Below, one piece after another: positions 33,812-42,345 of a stretch of 64,000 nt of DNA. The stretch lies in contig CAZHQG010000003.1 of the NCBI GenBank assembly GCA_964534275.1, forward strand, positions 1 through 64,000, written 5' to 3'. Each line of letters begins with the position of its first letter. Position 1 is the stretch's first letter. Source of the stretch: HRBIN30 sp964534275 (GTDB lineage: Bacteria > Desulfobacterota > Binatia > HRBIN30). Both the position numbers and the translations under genes were made by a program. The notes under the pieces are model-generated. The model was not told the origin of the DNA. It saw only the letters and a list, made by a program, of their open reading frames with translations, and made no database searches.

Positions 33812-36355
33812 ATGGACGTCAGCCGTGGTCCCGTGCGCATCGTGCCGAGTTTGAACACTCCTTACATCAACACCATCCCGGTGGAGGAGCAGCCGCCGTA
33901 TCCTGGCGATCTCGAGATCGAGCGCCGCATTCGCAACATCATTCGTTGGAACGCCATGGCGATGGTGGTCCACGCCAACAAGTACTACCCCGGTATTGGC
34001 GGGCACATTTCTACGTTCGCGTCGGTGGCGACGTTGTTCGAAGTCGGTTTCAACCATTTCTTTCGTGCTTCTTCCGCCGACTACCCGGGAGACCAGGTAT
34101 TTTTCCAAGGGCACGCGTCGCCTGGAGTGTACGCACGCGCCTACCTGGAAGGCCGGCTAACCGAACGCCACTTGCTCGCTTTTCGCCGCGAGCTTGCGGA
34201 GAAAGAAGGACTGGCATCGTACCCGCATCCTTGGTGCATGCCCGAGTTTTGGCAGTTTCCAACCGTGTCCATGGGGCTTTCGCCGATCGCCTCAATCTAT
34301 CAAGCGCGCTTCAATCGCTACCTGCGGGCGCGCGGGTTGATCGACCACGATGGCGGACGGGTGTGGGCGTTTTTGGGCGACGGCGAAATGGACGAGCCGG
34401 AAGCGGTGGGCGCGCTCACGCTGGCAGCGCGCGAGGAACTCGACAATCTCACGTGGGTCATCAACTGCAACTTGCAGCGGTTGGACGGTCCGGTGCGTGG
34501 GAACGGCAAGATTATTCAGGAACTCGAAGCGCTCTTCCGCGGCGCCGGCTGGAACGTGATCAAGGTCATTTGGGGGAACGATTGGGATCCGCTGCTTGCC
34601 CGCGACAAGAAGGGATTGCTCGTGCAGCGGATGAACGAGGTGGTGGATGGCCAGTACCAAAAATACACCGTCGAGTCCGGGGCGTATATCCGCCAGCACT
34701 TCTTCGGCGTCCATCCGGAATTGCTCGAGCTTGTGGCCGACCTGACGGATGCCAAGCTCCGCAAACTCCGCCGTGGCGGCCACGATCCGGAGAAAATTTA
34801 CGCGGCTTACAAAGCCGCAACCGAACATCGTGGCCAGCCAACCGTGATCCTCGCGAAAACGATCAAAGGCTACGGCTTGGGCGAGGCTGGAGAGGGTCGC
34901 AATGTTACCCATCAACAAAAGAAACTGAACGAGCGCGAATTGCGTTCGTTCCGCGACCGTCTCGGAATCCCCATCAGCGACGCCGAACTCGGGGAAACGC
35001 CTTTCTACAAACCGCCAGACGACAGCGAGGAAATCCAGTATTTGCTCGAACGCCGTCGGGCCCTCGGAGGGTTCGTGCCTAGCCGACGCGGCCACAGCGT
35101 CAGTTTACCCCCACCGCCGCGTTCGTTGTTCGAGGAGTATTACCAAGGCTCCGGTAACCGAGAAGTTGCCACGACGATGGTCCTCGTGCGCTTGCTCCGC
35201 CAATTGATGAGCGACCCCGAAATTGGCCGCCTCATCGTCCCGATCGTCGCCGACGAGGCGCGCACGTTCGGGATGGACGCGTTATTTCGCAAATTCGGCA
35301 TCTACGCACCCAAGGGGCAACTGTACGAGCCGGTCGACTCGGACGTCGTCGCATTTTACCGCGAAGCAACCGACGGCCAATTGTTGGAGGAAGGCATCAC
35401 AGAAGCGGGTGCCATGGCCTCGTTTCAAGCTGCGGGCACCGCGTACTCCACGCACGGGGTCAACACCATCCCGTTTTTCTTCTTTTACTCCATGTTCGGG
35501 TTTCAGCGCATTGGCGACCTGATTTGGCAAAACGCGGATGCTCGTGGCAAAGGCTTTCTGATTGGCGCCACGTCCGGTCGCACGACTCTGGCCGGGGAAG
35601 GCTTGCAGCATCAGGACGGCCATAGCCACGTGCTCGCTTCCACGGTGCCCACCGTCCGCGCCTACGATCCTGCGTTTGCTTACGAAATCGCCGTGATTGT
35701 GGAGGACGGCCTTCGCCGCATGTACCACGAACGCGAAGACTGCTTTTACTACTTGACCGTTACGAACGAGCTGTACCGACATCCGCCCATGCCAGAAGGT
35801 GCACGCGAAGGCATCTTGCGCGGTTGTTACAAGCTGCAAGCAGCCGACCCTCTAGGCGACTGGCCTCACATTCATTTGTTTGCCAGCGGGGCGATTCTCC
35901 GCGAAGCTTGGCGTGCACAAGACCTGCTTGCCGAACGCCAAGTGGCTGCCCACGTTTGGAGCGTGACGAGCTGGACCGAGCTCCGGCGCGATGCGCTTGC
36001 GTGTCGCCGCTGGAATATGCTCCATCCCCTGGCACGACCGCGGCGGTCCTACCTGGAAACAATTTTGGCCGAAGAACCGTATCCCGTCGTCGCTGCCAGC
36101 GACTACATGAAAGTGGTTGGCGATGCGCTGTCCCCCTTCGTTCCTGCGGGGCTCGTCGCCTTGGGAACAGATGGCTTCGGGCGCAGCGACGAGCGCAAGG
36201 TATTGCGGCGCTATTTCGAAGTGGACGCGGAGTGCATCACGGTTGCGGCGCTCTCGCTCCTGGCACAGCGAAACCAGGTTGCACCTGAGGTTGTCGCGGA
36301 AGCGATCGAGGAATTCGGGATCGATCCGGAAAAGCCCGACCCAGCCCGCAACTGA
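33812..36355 (+). CDS. aceE: Pyruvate dehydrogenase E1 component, homodimeric type
   Basis: 847 residues from the ATG at 33812 (MDVSRG); the frame extends seven codons upstream. It is the fused homodimeric E1 (E. coli AceE has 887 residues): 'IPVEEQPPYPGDLEIERR', 'RWNAMAMVVHANK', 'GGHISTFASVATLFEVG', the thiamine-diphosphate site 'GDGEMDEPEAVGAL', and 'VINCNLQRLDGPVRGN'. The reaction is decarboxylation of pyruvate and acetyl transfer to lipoyl-E2. No E2 (aceF) or E3 gene is adjacent; the next gene converges with a 1-bp gap. It therefore either serves an E2/E3 encoded elsewhere or has a different acceptor. Confidence 0.95.
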   Translation: MDVSRGPVRIVPSLNTPYINTIPVEEQPPYPGDLEIERRIRNIIRWNAMAMVVHANKYYPGIGGHISTFASVATLFEVGFNHFFRASSADYPGDQVFFQGHASPGVYARAYLEGRLTERHLLAFRRELAEKEGLASYPHPWCMPEFWQFPTVSMGLSPIASIYQARFNRYLRARGLIDHDGGRVWAFLGDGEMDEPEAVGALTLAAREELDNLTWVINCNLQRLDGPVRGNGKIIQELEALFRGAGWNVIKVIWGNDWDPLLARDKKGLLVQRMNEVVDGQYQKYTVESGAYIRQHFFGVHPELLELVADLTDAKLRKLRRGGHDPEKIYAAYKAATEHRGQPTVILAKTIKGYGLGEAGEGRNVTHQQKKLNERELRSFRDRLGIPISDAELGETPFYKPPDDSEEIQYLLERRRALGGFVPSRRGHSVSLPPPPRSLFEEYYQGSGNREVATTMVLVRLLRQLMSDPEIGRLIVPIVADEARTFGMDALFRKFGIYAPKGQLYEPVDSDVVAFYREATDGQLLEEGITEAGAMASFQAAGTAYSTHGVNTIPFFFFYSMFGFQRIGDLIWQNADARGKGFLIGATSGRTTLAGEGLQHQDGHSHVLASTVPTVRAYDPAFAYEIAVIVEDGLRRMYHEREDCFYYLTVTNELYRHPPMPEGAREGILRGCYKLQAADPLGDWPHIHLFASGAILREAWRAQDLLAERQVAAHVWSVTSWTELRRDALACRRWNMLHPLARPRRSYLETILAEEPYPVVAASDYMKVVGDALSPFVPAGLVALGTDGFGRSDERKVLRRYFEVDAECITVAALSLLAQRNQVAPEVVAEAIEEFGIDPEKPDPARN

Positions 36356-36356
36356 A

Positions 36357-37532
36357 CTACTCCGCCAACGCGAGTGGCGGCCGCGGCGCGTGGGCTTTGC
36401 GCCCCGGCTGGTAGATGCACAGCGGCTCTTCCGCTAGCGGATCGCCATACACCGCATAGGCCCGCGCCCGCGAACCGCCGCACACCCGCACAAATTCGCA
36501 GTCCCGGCACTTGCCCCACCACTGCCGCGGATCCCGCAGGGCGCGCAGAAGCGGCGACTCGCGGTAAATCTCGCCAAGCGACGTCTCGCGGATGCTGCCC
36601 GCACGAATGGGGAGAAAGCCGCTCGGAAACACGTCGCCAATGTGGGAGATGAACACCAGGCCACGCCCATCGGTAATTCCCTGCAGGGCGCGCGGCATGT
36701 CTCCCGGGCGCCCTGGCGAAACGGTACCCAACAAGTGCGGCACGCCAGACGCCTGGCGGCGGCGCGCTTCTACCTCGCGCTGCAGGACGTAGCGGCGGTA
36801 GTGCGGTGCCGCCGTCGTGCGCACTTGGAACGCTACGCGACCCGACAGGTCGTACAAAAATCCAAATACCTGCTCGAACTCGTCGCCGGTCAACTGATCT
36901 TCCTGCCGCGCTCGCCCAACCTGAACGAGGAAGAAAACACTCCAGGTCACCGCACCCAGTCCACCGACCAGCTCTGCCATTCGGGGCAGCAAGTCGAGAT
37001 TCCGCCGGGTCACGGTCGTATTGATTTGCACCGGCAATCCACACGCTCGGGCAGCCTCCAACGCAGCAATGCTCCAAGCAAAGGATCCTGGTTGCTGCCG
37101 GAAAGCGTCGTGCGAGGCCGCGTCCGGCCCGTCGAGGCTCAAGCCCATCCGGCGAATCCCGTGAGCGCGAAACCGGCGCACCACCTCAGGAGTCAGCAAC
37201 GGTGTGCCACTCGGGGTAATGGCCGCGGAAAGCCCGAGACCCACAGCATGATCGATCAGCTCGAACAAATCCGGACGCCGAAGCGGGTCTCCACCCGTGA
37301 AAATGAACACCGGGCTGCCAAGTTCACGAACTTGGTCCAGCAAGCGCTTCCCTTCCTCGGTGCTCAACTCACGCGGATCGCGCCAGGTTTGGGCGTCGGC
37401 GCGGCAATGGACACAGCGCAAATCGCACGCGCGGGTCACCTCCCAAATGACGGTAAACGGTGCCCGGTCCAGGTCGAGCGTTCGGGCAAACGGCTTTTGC
37501 TCGGGAGTGAGGGCGGCGTCCATGGAGCGCAT
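36357..37532 (-). CDS. Radical SAM/SPASM protein, TIGR04053-like
   Basis: 391 residues, ATG at 37532 (another ATG at 37523). The radical SAM cluster is in 'EVTRACDLRCVHCRADA' (C-x3-C-x2-C). SAM-binding 'FTGGDPLRR' and 'LSLDGPDAASHD' follow. The C-terminal SPASM-type cysteines are in 'GKCRDCEFVRVCGGSRARAY' and 'EPLCIY', giving auxiliary [4Fe-4S] cluster(s). The N-terminal 'APFTVIWEVTRACDLRC' resembles the TIGR04053 and heme-d1/AhbD-NirJ relatives. It probably modifies a peptide or tetrapyrrole side chain. No precursor peptide gene was found next to it. Confidence 0.85.
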   Translation of the reverse strand: MRSMDAALTPEQKPFARTLDLDRAPFTVIWEVTRACDLRCVHCRADAQTWRDPRELSTEEGKRLLDQVRELGSPVFIFTGGDPLRRPDLFELIDHAVGLGLSAAITPSGTPLLTPEVVRRFRAHGIRRMGLSLDGPDAASHDAFRQQPGSFAWSIAALEAARACGLPVQINTTVTRRNLDLLPRMAELVGGLGAVTWSVFFLVQVGRARQEDQLTGDEFEQVFGFLYDLSGRVAFQVRTTAAPHYRRYVLQREVEARRRQASGVPHLLGTVSPGRPGDMPRALQGITDGRGLVFISHIGDVFPSGFLPIRAGSIRETSLGEIYRESPLLRALRDPRQWWGKCRDCEFVRVCGGSRARAYAVYGDPLAEEPLCIYQPGRKAHAPRPPLALAE

Positions 37533-37661
37533 GCAACTTTCAATTCCAATGCCAGTGAGCGTGCCCGCCCAGTTTATTCATGCCGCCACGATCCAGTTGC
37601 AGCCTCTGAGTCGGAACGCCAGTTGGCCTCTCGGATCCAAGAATCGTCGTGAGCCGTTTTA

Positions 37662-37677
37662 GGCAGGCACAAGGCCT
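37662..37677. repeat. Dispersed 16-nt repeat, copy 2
   Basis: GGCAGGCACAAGGCCT, identical to 25639-25654, again in gene-free DNA. Confidence 0.5.
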
Positions 37678-37784
37678 CTCCTACGGCTGACTCGCACACG
37701 ATGCGCCGACAAAGATGACGTCGTCAATCACGCCGCGGTCGTGATCGGTCATGGCGAAGGTGTGGGGCGGCGATCCCGCCGTCG

Positions 37785-37907
37785 ACACCGTGCGAGGCCG
37801 GTTCACTGACACCACCGGGTCCTCTCGGCACCGCGGTGGTCGACCGAGCACCTACGAACCGCTTCAGGGCGAACCCACCCTCGGATGGAAACGACCTCGC
37901 ACGGTGT
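37785..37907. repeat. 123-bp segment bounded by 13-bp perfect inverted repeats
   Basis: ACACCGTGCGAGG at 37785-37797 and its exact complement CCTCGCACGGTGT at 37895-37907. Inside are 97 bp with no coding capacity and a 10-bp palindrome. The arms are outside any gene. It is compatible with a MITE-like relic or a long-range structured RNA; neither is proven. Confidence 0.45.
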
Positions 37908-38165
37908 GGGGTCGGCGCTACGCTCCCCGTTGGCGTCGCCAAGGACCGTCAGTTCGACCTCGATGCCACCTGCTCTTTGCTCCGGATGACAGCGACCTAT
38001 GCAAGGTCGTCAGTCGCTTGCAGTGCCCGGATCGACCGGCCCCCAAGGAAGGCGAGACCGTTGCTCGCTGCAACGACGGCGGACGCTCGTGCGCGGCCCC
38101 TCGTGTGCCTTTCGCGGGGCTGAGCCTTCGCGTGCGGAAGCGAGTAACAAATTTCCACGACGCAC

Positions 38166-39002
38166 TTACTCGTCGCGGTATCCGACCAGTTGGTACCACC
38201 GCGTAAGTGGAAGGAGCCGGTTCAGGTGCGCACGTAACGTGCCTTCGGTGCGAAGGATGCGATACGTCTCCTCGAGCGCCTGAGCGGCGCTCAGCATCGG
38301 AGCAAGCGGGGTCACGACAATCTGAAAGCCCAAGGCAAACAGCTCTTCGGGATTCAGCAGTGGCGTGCGACCGAACTCCACCATGTTCGCGACTTTGATT
38401 CCGGGCGCTTCACGCCCAATGCGCTGCAGTTGTTCGATCGACTCCGGAGCCTCGACGAAAATCGCATCGGCTCCTGCCTCGTGTGCTGCTCGAGCCCGCC
38501 GCAGCGCCTCATCGATTCCAAGTACCGCAAGCGCGTCCGTTCGCGCGACGAGAAAAAGGTCTCTCCCCACCGGGTGCTCACGCACGACGCGTATTTTGGC
38601 AATCCACTCGTCCGCCTCCACGACTTGTTTCCCACGCATGTGGCCACAGCGTTTCGGCCAAACTTGATCCTCCAGAAACAAGCCGGCTGCACCCGCCTGC
38701 GCGTACAGCTCCACTGTACGCCGAACGTTAACGACGCCGCCGTAGCCCGTGTCGGCGTCGACCAGAACCGGACGGTCCGTGAGCCGGCACAGTCGCTGAG
38801 CGGTGGCCGCCATCTCCGTTTGGGTGAGAATCCCGACATCAGGCTCACCCAACAGAGAGGCTGCCACGCTAAACCCGCCAATGAACATGGCCTCGAAGCC
38901 CGCCGCATGCGCCAGCCGGGCCGAGATGCCATCGTAAATTCCGCCCATCACCAGGGGACGCTGCATGCGCAGCACCTCGTGCATCCTTGCTCGACCAGTC
39001 AT
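38166..39002 (-). CDS. Isocitrate lyase/PEP mutase superfamily enzyme (PrpB-like)
   Basis: 278 residues, ATG at 39002. A TIM-barrel enzyme with the superfamily hallmarks 'VDADTGYGG' (metal-binding aspartates), 'LEDQVWPKRCGH' (the KRCGH loop with the catalytic Cys of isocitrate and methylisocitrate lyases), 'LVARTDALAV' and 'GADAIFVEAPES'. The length is near that of 2-methylisocitrate lyase PrpB (about 295), but no prpC or prpD is adjacent. Oxaloacetate decarboxylase- or carboxyPEP-mutase-like activity is possible. It is last in a minus-strand run of four genes with gaps of 54-59 bp. A link with propionyl-CoA metabolism (MeaB is at 59-60 kb) is inference. Confidence 0.85.
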   Translation of the reverse strand: MTGRARMHEVLRMQRPLVMGGIYDGISARLAHAAGFEAMFIGGFSVAASLLGEPDVGILTQTEMAATAQRLCRLTDRPVLVDADTGYGGVVNVRRTVELYAQAGAAGLFLEDQVWPKRCGHMRGKQVVEADEWIAKIRVVREHPVGRDLFLVARTDALAVLGIDEALRRARAAHEAGADAIFVEAPESIEQLQRIGREAPGIKVANMVEFGRTPLLNPEELFALGFQIVVTPLAPMLSAAQALEETYRILRTEGTLRAHLNRLLPLTRWYQLVGYRDE

Positions 39003-39060
39003 CTCTTTCTCCTTACCCGTCGGTGGTACATTGCTCGCACAGAGCTACAGGGCGCCGCCC

Positions 39061-39726
39061 TCATTCGCCGCTGGCGCCCGGGCGCACGAGTTCGATCAAC
39101 CGTACCCTCACCGGGCGACCAAATTCGGTCTCTTCCCGTTCTTGCTCGCGGACCGAAAGCCCGCGCCACACGGCTTCTTGCAGCCAGGCGCGATCGAAAG
39201 TGCGCACCGACTCGGCACAAAGCATGCGTCCACCCTCCTCCAAGCTTTCTGCAGCGAGATCCAGTAAGGCCCGTTGCAAGGCGGGGTCGTACGTTACATC
39301 GGCTGCCAAGATGAGCCGGAATCGCGTGCGCAAGCCGAGCCGGCAAAGGTCCGCGCGGAACAAGTGGATGGGCACTTGGTTTCGCTGCGCATTCAACCGG
39401 CTAAATGCCAGAGCGTGCCGATCCCGGTCGAACGCAAAGCTCGTCGCACCCAAACGAGCTGCCAACACGGCGACCAGACCCAACCCGCAACCAGCCTCCA
39501 GAACTCGCCCGGATGCCCATTCAGGATTCTCCGCCAAGTACGCTGCGAGAGCGCGACTGCCCGGCCACAAGTGCGCCCAGTACGGGGGCTCGGGTGCAGC
39601 CGGGTCCCGCAACAACCTTGCAGCGTTCACATGACGTGCGAGATCCGCCACGGTGGCGATTTGCAGGGTCCACATTCCACACACGACAGGTTCCCACCGC
39701 ACCGCAAAGCCAGCACAGTACTCCAT
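39061..39726 (-). CDS. SAM-dependent methyltransferase, METTL21/ETFB-lysine-methyltransferase-like
   Basis: 221 residues from the ATG at 39726 (MEYCAG). 'PPYWAHLWPGSRALAAYL' precedes the SAM-binding motif 'VLEAGCGLGLVAVLAARLG', and motif post-I 'FAFDRDRHAL' and 'LILAADVTYDP' follow. 'PYWAxLWPG' and 'AADVTYD' are typical of family 16 protein lysine methyltransferases (for example the ETF-beta methyltransferase). The substrate is likely a protein lysine. Acyl-CoA dehydrogenases in this window would need ETF, which makes ETF-beta a sensible but unproven target. Confidence 0.8.
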   Translation of the reverse strand: MEYCAGFAVRWEPVVCGMWTLQIATVADLARHVNAARLLRDPAAPEPPYWAHLWPGSRALAAYLAENPEWASGRVLEAGCGLGLVAVLAARLGATSFAFDRDRHALAFSRLNAQRNQVPIHLFRADLCRLGLRTRFRLILAADVTYDPALQRALLDLAAESLEEGGRMLCAESVRTFDRAWLQEAVWRGLSVREQEREETEFGRPVRVRLIELVRPGASGE

Positions 39727-39780
39727 GGCGCCTCTCGCCCGGCTTCCCAAGCCGATCGTTTCCCTGGCCAGCCTCGCTGC

Positions 39781-40359
39781 TCACGAAGGCGCGTGCAACA
39801 ACTCGCGCTGAGCGAACCGGCTGAAGCGCCATAGGGCTTGGAGCCGGGGCAAACCCTCGGCACGCATGGAGGCGAGGAACTTCGGAAGGTCGCGCAAGCG
39901 AAACACCAAAATGCCCGCTCCCCACAGAGGGCCGTCGGGACGATCGCAGCGAATGCTGCTGAGCAGGGTGACCTGGGAGCGCAACGAGGGCAACGGCGTG
40001 TGCAAGATCTTGATGCCTTCGAAGCAGTACGGCTTGCCGTCGTCCCCGCAAAACCGGAACGTGTAGCGCATCAGTTTGGCCTTTTGCCCTGGGTCGGCGA
40101 CGTACATTTCTAGGCGGCCCGATTCGACGGGCTGTCGGGAAGCAAGGCCCGGGCAGGTCACCGTGCCACCCAGCTCCGCTGCGTGGCGCGGGTCGGCAAA
40201 AAACGCGCTCAGGTCCGAGATGCTCACGTTCAGGTCTGCCACGAACGTAACTCCACGTGCACGGCCGAGTGCCGCGCCCTCTTGCGGCGTCTGTGCTCCT
40301 GGTGCCACCGGCCCCAGCATACGCTCATGGAACGTGAAACGGATCGGAACGCCATCCAT
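39781..40359 (-). CDS. Conserved protein, stand-alone domain resembling that fused to GMC/cholesterol oxidases
   Basis: 192 residues, ATG at 40359. The start 'IRFTFHERMLGPVAPG' and later 'TFVADLNVSISDLSAFFADP', 'GRLEMYVADPG', 'MRYTFRFCGDDGKPYCFEG' and 'SQVTLLSSIRC' form a pattern I associate with the accessory domain of cholesterol-oxidase-like GMC oxidoreductases (F(T/H)ERMxG...). The oxidoreductase part is absent here. No signal peptide or membrane segment. It lies between the acyl-CoA ligase gene and a methyltransferase gene on the same strand, so it is probably co-expressed. The function is unknown. Confidence 0.65.
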   Translation of the reverse strand: MDGVPIRFTFHERMLGPVAPGAQTPQEGAALGRARGVTFVADLNVSISDLSAFFADPRHAAELGGTVTCPGLASRQPVESGRLEMYVADPGQKAKLMRYTFRFCGDDGKPYCFEGIKILHTPLPSLRSQVTLLSSIRCDRPDGPLWGAGILVFRLRDLPKFLASMRAEGLPRLQALWRFSRFAQRELLHAPS

Positions 40360-40413
40360 CAGTGTTCGCTTTTACCTACTGCCAGGGCGAGAACACAACT
40401 GCCCCAGCGGCAT

Positions 40414-41952
40414 TCACTGCCGGAGCTGCTGCTGGGCCCAAGCGGCAAGTTCATAGCGGCGAAGTTTTCCAGTTGGCTCGCGGGGTAGCTCGGCAACGAA
40501 GAGCACGCTTCGCGGGCATTTGTAGGCGGCTAGCCGTTCTCGGGCCCAATCGATCACCTCGCGCTCCGAGAGAACCGTTCCAGGCCGGCCCTCGACGATG
40601 GCGACCACACGGCGGCCCAAATCCGGGTCGGTCACGCCGACCACAGCAACATCGGCTATTGCCGGATGCGCAAGCAAGGTTTGCTCGACCTCCGCTGGAT
40701 ACACATTGGCGCCGCCGACGAGGATCAAGTCCGTTCTGCGGTCGACCAAAAAGAGGTCACCATCAGCATCAAGGTAGCCTAAATCTCCGGCAGTGAACCA
40801 GCCATCGCGAAAGGCCTGCTGGTTTTTCTCGGGCGCATTGCGGTACGCAAACCTCAAATTCGGCGACCGCACGTACACCAGGCCAACTTCACCAGGAGCA
40901 CACGGGCGGCCATGCTCGTCGAGAATCCGCAGCTCGTGTCCAGGCCAGGGCCTGCCCACGGTGCCAGGCTTGCGCAGCCACTCTTCAGCGGTCACACGCG
41001 TAAAACCGGTTTCCGATGCGCCGTAAAACTCGACCACGGTGTGCGGGGGAAACACGCCCATGATGGCGCGCTTGACCTCCACCGGGCAGGGCGCCGCTGC
41101 ATGCAGCACCAAGCGGATCGAACTCAAGTCGTAACGACGGCGTTGTCCTTCTGGTACTTGGAGGATTCGCGAAAAGTGCGTTGGAACCATGAAGGTTGTC
41201 GTCACCCGGTACTTGTCGATCGCCTCGAGTGCCGCCACCGCCTCAAACCGCGAAAGCAAGACAACGGTAGCCCCAGCGAGCAAATGCGCCTGCGCGTAAC
41301 TCGCGGGAGCGGTGTGGTACAGCGGACCGCACACGAGATGGACGTCGCTTGTCGAAAAGCCCCACAACTGCACCACGCTTGCAAGCTGCTCGTGGCTGTG
41401 CGCGGGATCGACGTCGCGTTCGACCCCCTTCGGTCGCCCCGTCGTGCCAGACGTGTAGACGAGTACGTCGAAGCCACCCCCAGGAAAAAAGTCGCCAGCT
41501 TCTTCCGGCGGCTGGGCGGCTAGCTGCGCCTCGTAGCTCGTGCCGCGCCATGGAGTCTCTTCGCCCACCACCCAAACGGGCAGCGATCCGGTCATGCCCG
41601 CTTGGTGCAAGGCACGATCGATTTCTGGCGCAAGGGCATTTTCGGCCACGAGCAAGCGCGCGCACGAATCGGCTAACAGGTAGGCAATTTCGGGGGCCTT
41701 CGCGCGGTAGCCAATCGGCACCACCCGGGCGCCAATTTTTCCCACGGCCTGCATCATCTCGAGCCATTCACAACGGTTGTGCATGGCCAAGGCGACCGTG
41801 TCGCCCAAGCCGATTCCAGCTGCGCGCAAAGCGTGCGCCACTTGGTTCGAGCGGCGGTACAGCTCTGCAAAGGTCAGCGATCGCCCTTCGCTAACGATCG
41901 CCAGCGCTTCGCCTCGATGACGTGCGTGGTACGCAAGCCCAACCGATTCCAT
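40414..41952 (-). CDS. AMP-forming acyl-CoA synthetase
   Basis: 512 residues, ATG at 41952. Adenylation motifs: P-loop 'VYTSGTTGRPKGVERD', A5-like 'EFYGASETGFTRV', A7 'FTAGDLGYLDADGDLFLVDR', A8 'LILVGGANVYPAEVE', and the C-terminal catalytic lysine in 'PTGKLRRYEL'. It activates a carboxylic acid with ATP and CoA. The substrate (fatty, aromatic or steroid acid) cannot be read from the pocket by eye. It is first in the minus-strand group ligase / accessory domain protein / methyltransferase / PEP-mutase-like enzyme. Confidence 0.92.
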   Translation of the reverse strand: MESVGLAYHARHRGEALAIVSEGRSLTFAELYRRSNQVAHALRAAGIGLGDTVALAMHNRCEWLEMMQAVGKIGARVVPIGYRAKAPEIAYLLADSCARLLVAENALAPEIDRALHQAGMTGSLPVWVVGEETPWRGTSYEAQLAAQPPEEAGDFFPGGGFDVLVYTSGTTGRPKGVERDVDPAHSHEQLASVVQLWGFSTSDVHLVCGPLYHTAPASYAQAHLLAGATVVLLSRFEAVAALEAIDKYRVTTTFMVPTHFSRILQVPEGQRRRYDLSSIRLVLHAAAPCPVEVKRAIMGVFPPHTVVEFYGASETGFTRVTAEEWLRKPGTVGRPWPGHELRILDEHGRPCAPGEVGLVYVRSPNLRFAYRNAPEKNQQAFRDGWFTAGDLGYLDADGDLFLVDRRTDLILVGGANVYPAEVEQTLLAHPAIADVAVVGVTDPDLGRRVVAIVEGRPGTVLSEREVIDWARERLAAYKCPRSVLFVAELPREPTGKLRRYELAAWAQQQLRQ

Positions 41953-42345
41953 CCGCTTTGCCCACTACAGCATTTGCCCCGGATTCGTGATTCGCGTCAC
42001 CCGAACACAAAGCACCGAGACAACACCTGAAGTCAAGCCGCCAGGCCGAACCGCCGGCCCTGCGTCGCCCAGTGGGAGATGGACGAACGACAGCCCGAAA
42101 GCGCGGCCCTTCGATCGCATCGGTGGCCCTTGCTGGGCACGAGCACACGGGGGAACCACCGGTACGAGTGGTATCGCGCGTAGCTCGTCGAGCTGGAGGT
42201 TTGCGATGAGCACCACCAACTTCGGCGGCAAACAGAAGGAGAGATTCGCTTGGACGCTCGGCGGTACACCGGAGCTGGTCTGGAAACCTTCTCGTCGGCT
42301 GCGATCTATTTGGGGGAACCCTGCCGAGAAAGAGGTGGAATTGCG
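41953..42345. other. Divergent spacer, no gene seen
   Basis: About 390 bp between the acyl-CoA ligase and phosphofructokinase genes, which are transcribed away from each other. An open frame crosses it on the plus strand but its translation looks random. Only the AGAGGTGG ribosome binding site at 42331-42338 was recognised. Confidence 0.4.

Larger units (their letters stand above)
37533..38165. other. 633-bp gene-free region with inverted and direct repeats
   Basis: No credible gene on either strand. It holds copy 2 of the dispersed 16-nt repeat, a 13-bp perfect inverted repeat pair (37785-37797 and 37895-37907), and a direct repeat of GGTGTGGGG(T)CGGCG at 37759-37772 and 37903-37917. The segment between the inverted repeats contains the palindrome CACCGCGGTG. 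It may be a remnant of a small non-autonomous element. Confidence 0.45.

Noticed and set aside
37751..38206. 151-codon plus-strand frame in the gap upstream of the radical SAM gene
   Set aside because: Random-looking composition, crosses inverted repeats, and runs into the end of the PEP-mutase-like gene.
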